From: Flavobacterium agrisoli
GTDB taxonomy: Bacteria; Bacteroidota; Bacteroidia; Flavobacteriales; Flavobacteriaceae
Reading direction: 5' to 3'
Assembly: GCF_016522065.1 (NCBI RefSeq)
Contig: NZ_JAEHFV010000006.1
Span: forward strand, 62,001-126,000
DNA length: 64,000 bases
The notes beneath the pieces were generated by a model. It was not told where the DNA came from, made no database searches, and saw only the letters and a program-made list of their open reading frames with translations. Shown one piece after another: positions 16,401 through 24,503 of the stretch (position 1 is the stretch's first letter; every line of letters starts with the position of its first letter). The translations under genes were made by a program, and so were the position numbers.

Positions 16401-17567
16401 TTAGAAAAGGTTTTGAATGATTGGATTTGTAATTCCGATGGCATCGGCTTTAAAATTCAATTTCTTTTCGAGCAAGGTGGCGTACACACTTCTAAAATCA
16501 ATTTGATGTTTCAAATCCCCGTGTTCTAAATCGCTTAAATTTGGATTATCACCAATCACATCACCTGTGTTATTTCCTCCAATTACAAATACGGGCGCTG
16601 CTGTGCCATGATCGGTTCCGTTGCCATTGTCTTTCACACGTCGTCCAAATTCAGAAAAAACGACAATTGTTGTATTTTGAAGCAAATTGGCATTTTTTAA
16701 ATCTTTATAAAAAGCCGATAAGGCATTATTAAGATCGGTTAATTTGTTTTTATGAAGCGGCAATTGGTTGTCGTGGGTATCAAAACCATTTAAAGAAGTG
16801 TAATATACTTTTGAGTTTAAATTACCTTTAATTAAACGGCTAATCCATTCTAAGTTTTTGCCCAAATCGGTAGTGGGATATGAATTTTCGGTTTTAGATG
16901 CTGCGAGTGCTTTTTGAATTTGTTCAGAACCTTCTACCGCCGAATTGGCTAATTTTCGAACAAAATCCAGCTCAGGGTTTTTGGATAAACTGTTGTTTTC
17001 TTCTTGTGAATTTTTTATTTTAAATTTAGCCGGATCTTTAATAGTAATCGAATTTGGAACTTCTCCTTTAAGTGATAAATTATCAATATTATCTAAGTTA
17101 ATTCCAGCCGTTGGGGTATGTTCTTTACACTGCAAATCCAAATAACGACCCAACCAACCTTCGTTTAAATATTGATTGGAATTGGAGGCTGTTTGCCAAA
17201 TTTCTTGACTTCGAAAATGCGAACGATTCGGTTCTGGATAGCCTACATTTTGTAAAACGGTTAAATCACCATTTTGCTGCATCTCTGCAAAACCGCTCAA
17301 AGCCGGATGAAAAGCCATATTTTTATTGCCCGAAATAACATCGTTTTTACTAATTGCAATTTTGGGACGCATTTCATAATACAACGGATCTTGGTACGGA
17401 ATAAACGTGTTAAGTCCATCATTTCCTCCGTTTAATTGTACAAAAACCAAACATTGTTCACCCGTTATGATGTTTTTTTGTTTTCCAAAAGAGAACAAGA
17501 AATCAGGAACGAGCAAAGCGCCTCCGGTTAAAGTTCCGGTTAGCGATAAAAAATTTCTCCTATTCAT
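16401..17567 (-). CDS. DUF1501 domain protein, secreted
   Basis: A 388-residue protein starting MNRRNFLSLTGTLTGGALL, a twin-arginine-like leader (RRNFL). The body has the DUF1501 features GGNDGLNTFIPY near the start, GYPEPNRSHF and, near the end, VVFSEFGRRVKDNGNGTDHG. This is the alkaline-phosphatase/sulfatase-type fold with likely metal ligands D and H. It lies 15 bases after the DUF1800 gene, the usual order of this conserved two-gene operon, so the products probably act together in the envelope. The biochemical role is not established. Confidence 0.88.
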   Translation of the reverse strand: MNRRNFLSLTGTLTGGALLVPDFLFSFGKQKNIITGEQCLVFVQLNGGNDGLNTFIPYQDPLYYEMRPKIAISKNDVISGNKNMAFHPALSGFAEMQQNGDLTVLQNVGYPEPNRSHFRSQEIWQTASNSNQYLNEGWLGRYLDLQCKEHTPTAGINLDNIDNLSLKGEVPNSITIKDPAKFKIKNSQEENNSLSKNPELDFVRKLANSAVEGSEQIQKALAASKTENSYPTTDLGKNLEWISRLIKGNLNSKVYYTSLNGFDTHDNQLPLHKNKLTDLNNALSAFYKDLKNANLLQNTTIVVFSEFGRRVKDNGNGTDHGTAAPVFVIGGNNTGDVIGDNPNLSDLEHGDLKHQIDFRSVYATLLEKKLNFKADAIGITNPIIQNLF

Positions 17568-17582
17568 AACTCGTTTTTTAGG

Positions 17583-18947
17583 TTAAATTAATTGAAATTC
17601 GGGTTGTTTTATCATTTCATTAAACAAACGCACAACTGCTTGATTAGCATTCGGTGCTTCGGGGTCAAAATCATATTTCAAGATAGATTCAAAATCTTTT
17701 TGATTTTCTGGATTTACTTCAAATAATAAGCGCTGACTAAGTTCTTTTATAATGGTCAAATTGGTTCCTTTTTGCCATTCTAATTTTGGCGCGACATTGT
17801 ATTTTTTGTTCTTTTTGTCCGTTTTCGGGTTCAAATTTCCATTGCACAGTCTATCGGCCATAAGGTTTCGTTGCAAATAAATTTGAGTTGTTAACCACGA
17901 TTTTCCGCCTTCCCAACCTTTAACATTCGGTTGGTTAAACAAATCCATGCTTTGCGATTTTATAAATTGCGTAATCGGGGTGAGATTTTGCGGATGTAAT
18001 TCGAGTTCATTTACAAGTTGCAAACTAAATTCGATTGGGTTTTTAATTTTAGTGCCCGCTGTGTTTTTTTCAAATTCTTCGGTAAAAATTTTCTTCAATA
18101 AAGGTTGAAATTCAAAGTCGACTTTTCTAAAATAATCGCCATAATACTGCACTAAATCTTCGGAAGGATAGTCATATAAAAACCATTTTAAAATTTTGCG
18201 AGTCATTAAATACGGACTGCTTTTTTGTTCGAAAATAATATCGACAATGGCATCCGAATCGAAAACGCCTTTTTTTCCAAAATAAGTAATGCTAGAACGA
18301 TCTTGGAAGCGCGGATTGTATTCGGCCTTTTCATCGCCAATTCCCAATCCAGCTAAGGCTTTTGCCCCGTTCTGAATGTCGTTTTCGGTATAATTTCCAA
18401 TTCCTAAAGTGAATAATTCAAGCAATTCACGACTCAAGTTTTCGTTGATTTTTCCTTTTCGATTATCAGTATTGTCTAAATACCGAACCATGGCATTGGT
18501 TTTTAAAATTTCTTTGGTTAAGGTTTTAAAATTGCCGAAAGCATTTTTACGAATTACTTGATTGTGCTGGTAAATCCAATAGTTGGCTTTCACTTTTTGG
18601 TAAGTGGCCACATAATGATTGTGTAAAAACAATGTCATTTTTTCTTGCAGCGGAAATTCGGCTGTCATCATTTTTTCAATCCACCAATTTTTCATTTCGA
18701 ATAAGACATGGATGGATTCTTTTTGAATTTCTTTTTTCTCTTCTGCAGTTGCGGTTTTTAAAAAAGTTCTTTTTTCGGCAAAATCGGCTTTGGTTTTGGG
18801 CGAAGTTTTTAAAAAATCAGGAATAGTATCCGAATTTTTGACAGCAAAAGATTTCGATAAAAAAGATTTAAAACCCATTTTATCTATTTTTTGGGCTTCT
18901 TTATTCGAAAATCCCAATCGGAGTGACCAAAGCGTATTCTGATTCAT
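17583..18947 (-). CDS. DUF1800 domain protein
   Basis: A 454-residue protein from the ATG at 18947 (MNQNTLWSLRLGFSNKEA). A start eight codons further up is possible, but GAGG lies at ribosome-binding distance before 18947. DUF1800 marks are visible: MLFLHNHYV-type phrase FLHNHYVATYQKV, NENLSRELLELFTLGIGNYTENDI and YNPRFQDRSS. No signal peptide is evident, unlike its partner DUF1501. The pair is found in very many Bacteroidota and Planctomycetes; the function is unknown. Confidence 0.87.
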   Translation of the reverse strand: MNQNTLWSLRLGFSNKEAQKIDKMGFKSFLSKSFAVKNSDTIPDFLKTSPKTKADFAEKRTFLKTATAEEKKEIQKESIHVLFEMKNWWIEKMMTAEFPLQEKMTLFLHNHYVATYQKVKANYWIYQHNQVIRKNAFGNFKTLTKEILKTNAMVRYLDNTDNRKGKINENLSRELLELFTLGIGNYTENDIQNGAKALAGLGIGDEKAEYNPRFQDRSSITYFGKKGVFDSDAIVDIIFEQKSSPYLMTRKILKWFLYDYPSEDLVQYYGDYFRKVDFEFQPLLKKIFTEEFEKNTAGTKIKNPIEFSLQLVNELELHPQNLTPITQFIKSQSMDLFNQPNVKGWEGGKSWLTTQIYLQRNLMADRLCNGNLNPKTDKKNKKYNVAPKLEWQKGTNLTIIKELSQRLLFEVNPENQKDFESILKYDFDPEAPNANQAVVRLFNEMIKQPEFQLI

Positions 18948-19011
18948 AATAACCTCGATTTTAATAACCACTTAATTGTTAGATTTTATTTTTTATAAAA
19001 GGTTTAATTCT

Positions 19012-19044
19012 AAAAAAAAATCCCATTAAAAAATTAACGGGATT
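19012..19044 (-). terminator. Terminator of the lipoprotein gene at 19069
   Basis: The stem TCCCATTAA/TTAACGGGA (one mismatch) is followed on the minus strand by nine T. Confidence 0.75.
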
Positions 19045-19068
19045 TTTGAAAATTCTATTGTATTTAGG

Positions 19069-19881
19069 TTACATTTTTAAATTAAACACAAAACCATTGT
19101 TGAGTGTAAAAGTGTAATCGCTGTCGCAATCGTTATTCCCATAATTCACGGTACCATTAAATAAACCACTTTCAATTTGAAGTTGGCCTTGCGAAATAAA
19201 GGCGCAGCTGTATTTTTTAATTAATGGGATTTTTACAGTTAACGTTACGTTGTTTCCATTATGATCGGTCACAACATGTTTTCCTTCCGTCATTTCGTAA
19301 ACATTGTCTGTTAATAGGTACGGTGTGTCAACTCCAGCGGTTTGTTTTACCGTATACGAACCCGAATTCAGAAAAAGATTGCCGTTGCCATTGGTGAATT
19401 TCCCATTTGTCACTTTGCGTGTCCATTGTGGTACTTTGGCATCGGTTGTTGTGTTCGTATATTCGATGCTTCCTTCTAACTTTAAATTGTTAATGGAATA
19501 GTCTACACGTTCAATCGTCATTTTGGCACCCGTATCGATAACCGGCGCCGTAATGGTAATTTTTAGTTTTCCTTTTCGGGTAATTTGATTGACTGTGCAA
19601 CCTGTTCCAAAATCAACTATAAAAGTTTTAGGGTAGGCGGTTGTCGTGTTTTCAACAGAAATCGTAGCGCAGGTTTCGGCAGTAGATTTTTTGGTGGTGC
19701 TGTTATTCGTGCTTACTTCGATACCGGTTTGCAAATCGAAGTTGTTAGCAGCATCAATGGTCATAGCCGCCATTATTGCTGACGGTTCTGCTACAGTTGG
19801 AGTAGATTCGTCGCTGCTGCAAGAAAAAAAGAAGCTCATAACGACAGTAGCTAACAGGAAAGAAATTTTGGTTTTGTTCAT
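19069..19881 (-). CDS. Hypothetical lipoprotein
   Basis: A 270-residue protein with a lipoprotein signal, MNKTKISFLLATVVMSFFFSC (C21), followed by a Ser/Asp/Thr tether. The mature part is rich in Thr, Asn and beta-type sequence with regular strand-turn patterns and two internal cysteines around TGCTVNQ and KKYSCAFI; a beta-sandwich or half-barrel is likely. I do not recognise the family. The promoter box is at 19921-19928 and the terminator at 19012-19044, so it is a single-gene unit. Confidence 0.7.
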   Translation of the reverse strand: MNKTKISFLLATVVMSFFFSCSSDESTPTVAEPSAIMAAMTIDAANNFDLQTGIEVSTNNSTTKKSTAETCATISVENTTTAYPKTFIVDFGTGCTVNQITRKGKLKITITAPVIDTGAKMTIERVDYSINNLKLEGSIEYTNTTTDAKVPQWTRKVTNGKFTNGNGNLFLNSGSYTVKQTAGVDTPYLLTDNVYEMTEGKHVVTDHNGNNVTLTVKIPLIKKYSCAFISQGQLQIESGLFNGTVNYGNNDCDSDYTFTLNNGFVFNLKM

Positions 19882-19920
19882 GTTGGTTTTTTTTAGTTTA
19901 TAATTGATTTAAGGGTGCTT

Positions 19921-19928
19921 CAAATATA
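19921..19928 (-). promoter_or_regulatory. Candidate -7 element (TATATTTG on minus strand)
   Basis: CAAATATA on the plus strand, 39 bases upstream of the lipoprotein start at 19881. Confidence 0.6.
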
Positions 19929-20005
19929 TAAAATGTTATCAAAAATCGTGTAAGAAGAATTCTAACAGCACTTTAATGTAACGTAAATTTGTAATTTAAA
20001 TTATA

Positions 20006-20040
20006 AAACCCCCTCTGAATATGGAACTCAGAGAGGGTTT
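20006..20040 (-). terminator. Hairpin downstream of htpG
   Basis: The 13-bp stem AAACCCCCTCTGA/TCAGAGAGGGTTT (one mismatch) lies 27 bases after the htpG stop. The tail on the minus strand is AT-rich but not a clean T run. Confidence 0.65.
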
Positions 20041-20067
20041 GGATAAATTTATTTTTTTATAAAAAGC

Positions 20068-21951
20068 TTATTTAATCATTTCAAAACTACGTTTAACAAA
20101 AGCTGTCAAGGCTTCTCCTTTTAATAAGTTTTGAGACAATTTAGCCAAATCAAGCGCTTGTTTTACCAAGTGTTCTTGATGTGTTTTGTCTTCGGTGTTC
20201 AAAATGTTGTTTGCCAAATCAGAGTTGGTATTTACTACCAAGTTGTACATTTCTGGCATATTGCCCATTCCGAACATTCCGCCACCGCCAGTTTGACTCA
20301 TTTCTTTCATTCTTCGCATAAACTCAGGTTGCGTAATGATAAAAGGAGCGGCTTTGCTATCTAAAGCTTCCAATTGTACCGTATAGGTTTTTGGAATATA
20401 CGATTCTAAAGACGTTTTTAAGCTTGTTTTTTCTTCTTCAGATAATTTAGAAATTGCTTTGTCTTCTTTTTTAATCAAATTGTCAATATGATCCGAATCC
20501 ACACGTACAAAAGTTAAGTCGCTATTGTCACTTTCTAATTTTTGAATTAAATGCGAAATAATTGGCGAATCTAATAACAATACTTCGTATCCTTTTTCTT
20601 TAGCTGTTTCAATATAAGCATGTTGCGCTTCTTTGTTTCCAGCGTATAAAATGACAATTTTACCGTCTTTATTAGTCTGATTTTCTTTTACTTTCTCTTT
20701 TAATTCAGCTAAAGTAAAATAAGTATCGTCTACCGTTGGGTACAATACAAAAGCACCTGCTTTTTCGTAGAATTTATCTTCCGATAACATTCCGTATTCC
20801 AAAACAATTTTAATATCATTCCATTTGGCTTCAAAGTCAGCACGGTTCTCGTTGAACAATGCTTTTAATTTATCGGCCACTTTACGCGTGATATAATTTG
20901 AGATTTTCTTCACCGCACCATCGGCTTGTAAACCAGAACGCGACACGTTTAACGGAATGTCTGGTGAATCGATAACTCCTTTTAACATCGTTAAGAATTC
21001 AGGCACAATTCCTTCAACATTATCGGTAACAAAAACCTGATTTTGGTACAATTGAATTTTATCGCGTTGAATTTGCATATCCGTACCTAATTTTGGGAAA
21101 TACAAAATTCCGGTTAGATTAAACGGATAATCTACATTTAAGTGAATATTGAACAACGGCTCTTCAAATTGCATTGGGTACAATTCTCTGTAGAAGTTTT
21201 TATAATCTTCATCCGTTAATTCAGAAGGTTGTTTGGTCCATGCCGGATTAGGATTGTTGATGATGTTATCAACTTCGATAGTTTCGTTTACGTAATCTTC
21301 TGGCGCATCTTCTGGTTTTGGAAGCGTTTCTGTTTTGGTTCCGAATTTAATCGGAATTGGCATAAACTTATTGTATTTGTTTAATAAACCACCAATTTTA
21401 GAATCATCCAAAAATTCTAATGAATCTTCGGCAATGTGCAAGATGATTTCGGTTCCGCGTGTAGTTTTGTCAGCTGGAACAAGCGTAAATTCTGGACTTC
21501 CGTCGCAAGTCCAATGAGCAGCCGGTTCTTCTTTGTATGATTTAGTAATGATTTCTACTTTTTCGGCTACCATAAATGCCGAGTAAAATCCTAGTCCAAA
21601 GTGACCAATAATTCCAGAGTCTTTGGCCGAATCTTTGTATTTGTCTAAAAATTCTTCAGCGCCCGAAAAAGCGACTTGGTTAATGTATTTTTCTACCTCA
21701 TCGGCTGTCATTCCTAAACCTTGGTCGATGATATGGATTTTTTTTCCTTCTTTGTCTACCTTAACTTCAATAATAGGATTACCATATTCAACTTTAGCTT
21801 CTCCAATGCTAATTAGGTGTTTGAGTTTTAATGTAGCGTCGGTTCCGTTCGATACCAATTCACGCAAGAAAATTTCGTGGTCGCTGTATAAAAACTTCTT
21901 AATTAAAGGAAAGATGTTTTCTACTGAAACATTAATTTTACCTGTTGCCAT
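20068..21951 (-). CDS. htpG: Molecular chaperone HtpG (Hsp90)
   Basis: A 627-residue cytosolic ATP-dependent chaperone of normal length. The N-terminal GHKL ATPase domain has FLRELVSNGTDATLKLK, DQGLGMT and the lid segment GHFGLGFYSAFMVAEKV. The middle domain includes LNVSRSGLQAD, and the C-terminal dimerisation domain follows. A glycine/methionine-rich stretch TGGGGMFGMGNMPEMY (about residues 560-575) interrupts the C-terminal domain, in contrast to E. coli. It is transcribed alone. I see no clear TAnnTTTG box in its 187-base upstream gap and no CIRCE element, so heat regulation cannot be read here. Confidence 0.95.
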   Translation of the reverse strand: MATGKINVSVENIFPLIKKFLYSDHEIFLRELVSNGTDATLKLKHLISIGEAKVEYGNPIIEVKVDKEGKKIHIIDQGLGMTADEVEKYINQVAFSGAEEFLDKYKDSAKDSGIIGHFGLGFYSAFMVAEKVEIITKSYKEEPAAHWTCDGSPEFTLVPADKTTRGTEIILHIAEDSLEFLDDSKIGGLLNKYNKFMPIPIKFGTKTETLPKPEDAPEDYVNETIEVDNIINNPNPAWTKQPSELTDEDYKNFYRELYPMQFEEPLFNIHLNVDYPFNLTGILYFPKLGTDMQIQRDKIQLYQNQVFVTDNVEGIVPEFLTMLKGVIDSPDIPLNVSRSGLQADGAVKKISNYITRKVADKLKALFNENRADFEAKWNDIKIVLEYGMLSEDKFYEKAGAFVLYPTVDDTYFTLAELKEKVKENQTNKDGKIVILYAGNKEAQHAYIETAKEKGYEVLLLDSPIISHLIQKLESDNSDLTFVRVDSDHIDNLIKKEDKAISKLSEEEKTSLKTSLESYIPKTYTVQLEALDSKAAPFIITQPEFMRRMKEMSQTGGGGMFGMGNMPEMYNLVVNTNSDLANNILNTEDKTHQEHLVKQALDLAKLSQNLLKGEALTAFVKRSFEMIK

Positions 21952-22100
21952 ATTTTTTAAATTTTAATTTAATGTATGTTGTAATCGGATTTCTTGTATT
22001 CAAATCTGATACCAAACCAATTAGGAGTGACAAAATGTCGGAGTGTAAATTTTGAAAGAAAAAATTAAAATTTTAGACATTTGAAAATAATTTTGGATTG

Positions 22101-22108
22101 TATCTTTG
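22101..22108 (+). promoter_or_regulatory. Candidate -7 promoter element TATCTTTG
   Basis: A TAnnTTTG box with TTTG at 22080-22083 (17-base spacer), 30 bases upstream of the ATG at 22139. Confidence 0.6.
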
Positions 22109-22138
22109 TAAGAGAATTAATTTTAAAAAAACCAATCG

Positions 22139-22633
22139 ATGAAAAAAATTATTTTAATATGCGTAGTAGCTTTGTCGTTCTTTGCTTGCAAATCTTCGGC
22201 AACAGCGGCAGATTCGGATACGTTGTCTACCAAGTTAGATAAGTCTTCGCAAGTAGCCATTAAAGGAAACTGGATTTTAACCGATGTAAGTTATCCGGGG
22301 TCTGATTATATCAAAGTAAATTCTTTTGATATTGCCGATTCAAAATGTTTTATTGGAAGTACTTGGAGTTTTATTTCCAACAATAACAAAGGAAACATGA
22401 GTTTGAATGCTGCGGGTTGTACCTCTTTTCAATCGCCAATTGTGTGGAGTATTAACAACCAAGGTCTTTTTGTGTTGAAGATTTTAAACGAAGGCGAAAA
22501 ATCTAAAAATGTAAAAAGTGGGTATTTATTAACAGTTGCCAATCAAACCGAAAATTCATTTCAATTGATTGATCAAATTAATGTAGGCGGACAAACCAAA
22601 AGTGTTACCTACCAATTTCAAAGAAGCAACTAA
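22139..22633 (+). CDS. Lipocalin-like lipoprotein
   Basis: A 164-residue lipoprotein with signal MKKIILICVVALSFFAC (C17). The mature part begins a lipocalin-like barrel at KGNWILTDVSY, with W53 in the place of the conserved lipocalin tryptophan, and contains two further cysteines (SKCFIG and AGCTSF) that could form a disulfide. It resembles the small lipocalin-like proteins of Bacteroidota; a ligand is unknown. The OmpA-type gene starts 21 bases later, so the two are probably an operon anchored in the outer membrane. Confidence 0.78.
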   Translation: MKKIILICVVALSFFACKSSATAADSDTLSTKLDKSSQVAIKGNWILTDVSYPGSDYIKVNSFDIADSKCFIGSTWSFISNNNKGNMSLNAAGCTSFQSPIVWSINNQGLFVLKILNEGEKSKNVKSGYLLTVANQTENSFQLIDQINVGGQTKSVTYQFQRSN

Positions 22634-22654
22634 TTATTAAAACAGATTTAAAAG

Positions 22655-23350
22655 ATGAAAAAAATAAAACTATACGGGTTAAGCGCTTTATTAGTAATGG
22701 CAGGATTATTCACGAGTTGTGATTCGGTTAAAAATGCCAACAATACCCAAAAAGGTGCTGGAATTGGAGTGGCAGCAGGTGCTGTTCTTGGAGGAATTTT
22801 AGGAAATAATATTGGTAAAGGTGGTAATGCTGCTTTGGGTGCTGCCATTGGTGCTGCAGTTGGAGGAGGTACAGGTGCTTTGATTGGAAATAAAATGGAC
22901 AAACAAGCCCGTGAAATTGACCAAGCATTGCCAGGAGCTGATGTTGAAAGAGTAGGCGAAGGGATTCATTTAACCTTAAACGAAGACGCGGTTCGTTTTG
23001 ATACTAACAAATCGAGTTTGACAGCGCAAGCAAAAGCAAACTTAGATAAGTTAGTGCCTGTTTTTCAAGAGTACAGCGATACTGATATTCAAATTTTTGG
23101 TTACACCGATAATACAGGAAAACCAGAATATAATTTGACTTTGTCTCAAAAAAGAGCCGAATCGGTGAAAGCCTATTTAGCTTCTAAAGGATTGGTTTCA
23201 AGCCGATTTAAAACGCAAGGATTGGGTATTGCCGATCCAATTGCAACAAACGATACACCAGAAGGTAGAAGTCAAAACCGTCGTGTTGAATTTGCTATTA
23301 CGGCAAATGATAAAATGGTACAAGATGCCAAAACTGAGGCGGGACAATAA
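22655..23350 (+). CDS. OmpA-family lipoprotein with glycine zipper
   Basis: A 231-residue protein. The lipoprotein signal ends GLFTSC (C22). Residues 35-85 are a glycine-zipper segment, AGIGVAAGAVLGGILG and GAAIGAAVGGGTGALIG, likely membrane-inserting. Residues 115-225 are a peptidoglycan-binding OmpA domain with FGYTDNTG, NLTLSQKRAESVK and GRSQNRRVEFAI. It probably ties the outer membrane to the cell wall. It is second in a two-gene unit after the lipocalin-like gene and ends at a strong terminator. Confidence 0.92.
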   Translation: MKKIKLYGLSALLVMAGLFTSCDSVKNANNTQKGAGIGVAAGAVLGGILGNNIGKGGNAALGAAIGAAVGGGTGALIGNKMDKQAREIDQALPGADVERVGEGIHLTLNEDAVRFDTNKSSLTAQAKANLDKLVPVFQEYSDTDIQIFGYTDNTGKPEYNLTLSQKRAESVKAYLASKGLVSSRFKTQGLGIADPIATNDTPEGRSQNRRVEFAITANDKMVQDAKTEAGQ

Positions 23351-23370
23351 CATGTTATATTGTATGTAAC

Positions 23371-23407
23371 AAAAGCTGTTTCCATTGCGGAAGCAGCTTT
23401 TTTTTTA
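23371..23407 (+). terminator. Rho-independent terminator
   Basis: The 13-bp stem AAAAGCTGTTTCC/GGAAGCAGCTTTT (one G-U pair) with an ATTGC loop is followed by a T run. Confidence 0.9.
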
Positions 23408-23485
23408 GTTCTATAAGTAACAAATAGTGCCGTGCATTTTCTTTTTTTTAGTACATCATTAAGTGGTAAAATATAATTAAGATTG

Positions 23486-23493
23486 TACTTTTG
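23486..23493 (+). promoter_or_regulatory. Candidate -7 promoter element TACTTTTG
   Basis: A TAnnTTTG box 17 bases upstream of the ATG at 23511. Confidence 0.65.
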
Positions 23494-23510
23494 CACCTCA
23501 AAATTAAACT

Positions 23511-24461
23511 ATGTTAGTAGCGCAAAATATAACCTTTACTTACATCGAAAAAGCAGTAATTAAAGGACTGAATTTTTCTGTTCAAAAAGGACAAAATGTA
23601 GCCATCATCGGCGAAAGCGGTTGCGGGAAAAGCACGCTTTTAAAATTAATTTACGGACTTTATAATTTAGATTCGGGACAAATTTTTTATAATGATGCCG
23701 AAGTGCTAGGTCCAAGTCATAATTTGATTCCGGGGGTAGAAAACATGAAATATTTGGCTCAGGATTTTGATTTGATGCCATACATTACCGTAGAAGAAAA
23801 TGTAGGCAAGTATTTATCGAATATTTATCCAGAACAAAAAAAAGAGCGTGTAGATGAATTGTTGGCAATGGTAGAAATGACCGAATTTGCCCAAGTAAAA
23901 GCCAAATATTTGAGCGGTGGCCAGCAACAACGAGTTGCGTTAGCTCGTGTTTTAGCCTTGGAACCCGATTTACTTTTATTAGATGAACCCTTTAGCCAAA
24001 TTGACGCTTTTAGAAAAAATGCACTTAGACGCAATTTATTCCGCTATTTAAAACATAAAGGAATCACTTGTATTATCGCTACGCACGATAGTACCGATGC
24101 TTTGTCTTTTTCGGATGAAACCATTGTGATGCAAAAGGGCGAAATTGTGCGACAAGGTGATTCAAAAGAAATTTATCATAATCCACAAACCAAATATGTA
24201 GCTTCTTTGTTTGGAGAGGTAAACGAATTGTTGCATTCGGATTTATTTGATTTGGAAGAAAAAGATACCGATGCTGCCATATTAGTTTATCCACATCAAT
24301 TGCAATTGGATTTAGAAGGAAAATTGGCTGTAACGGTAAAACAATGTTTGTTTAAAGGAAGTCATTATTTAATTGTGGCTGCTTATCAAAAAAAACCATT
24401 GTTTTTTGATTGTCCTTTTGAAATAGAACATAATACCGATGTGAGGTTATCGCTCCTATAA
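23511..24461 (+). CDS. ABC transporter ATP-binding protein, no permease nearby
   Basis: A 316-residue ATPase with Walker A GESGCGKST (34-42), signature LSGGQ (134-138), Walker B LLLLDEP (154-160) and switch H192 in ATHDST. After the roughly 230-residue nucleotide-binding domain comes an extra domain of about 80 residues with strand-rich sequence (AILVYPHQLQLD, LAVTVKQCLFKGSHYLIV) that looks like the TOBE-type regulatory domain of importer ATPases such as PotA, CysA or FbpC. No membrane or binding protein gene is adjacent, so it probably serves a permease encoded elsewhere; the substrate is unknown. Confidence 0.88.
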   Translation: MLVAQNITFTYIEKAVIKGLNFSVQKGQNVAIIGESGCGKSTLLKLIYGLYNLDSGQIFYNDAEVLGPSHNLIPGVENMKYLAQDFDLMPYITVEENVGKYLSNIYPEQKKERVDELLAMVEMTEFAQVKAKYLSGGQQQRVALARVLALEPDLLLLDEPFSQIDAFRKNALRRNLFRYLKHKGITCIIATHDSTDALSFSDETIVMQKGEIVRQGDSKEIYHNPQTKYVASLFGEVNELLHSDLFDLEEKDTDAAILVYPHQLQLDLEGKLAVTVKQCLFKGSHYLIVAAYQKKPLFFDCPFEIEHNTDVRLSLL

Positions 24462-24465
24462 AAAG

Positions 24466-24496
24466 TAAGCCCGAACCATATGTTGATTCGGGCTTA
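24466..24496. terminator. Bidirectional hairpin between converging genes
   Basis: The perfect 10-bp stem TAAGCCCGAA/TTCGGGCTTA sits between the ABC gene stop and the S9 peptidase stop. The minus strand has the better T tail. Confidence 0.85.
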
Positions 24497-24503
24497 TTTA
24501 AAA

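Noticed and set aside
22648..22902. Proline/alanine-rich frame opposite the OmpA-type gene
   Set aside because: It is the complement of the glycine-zipper coding region.
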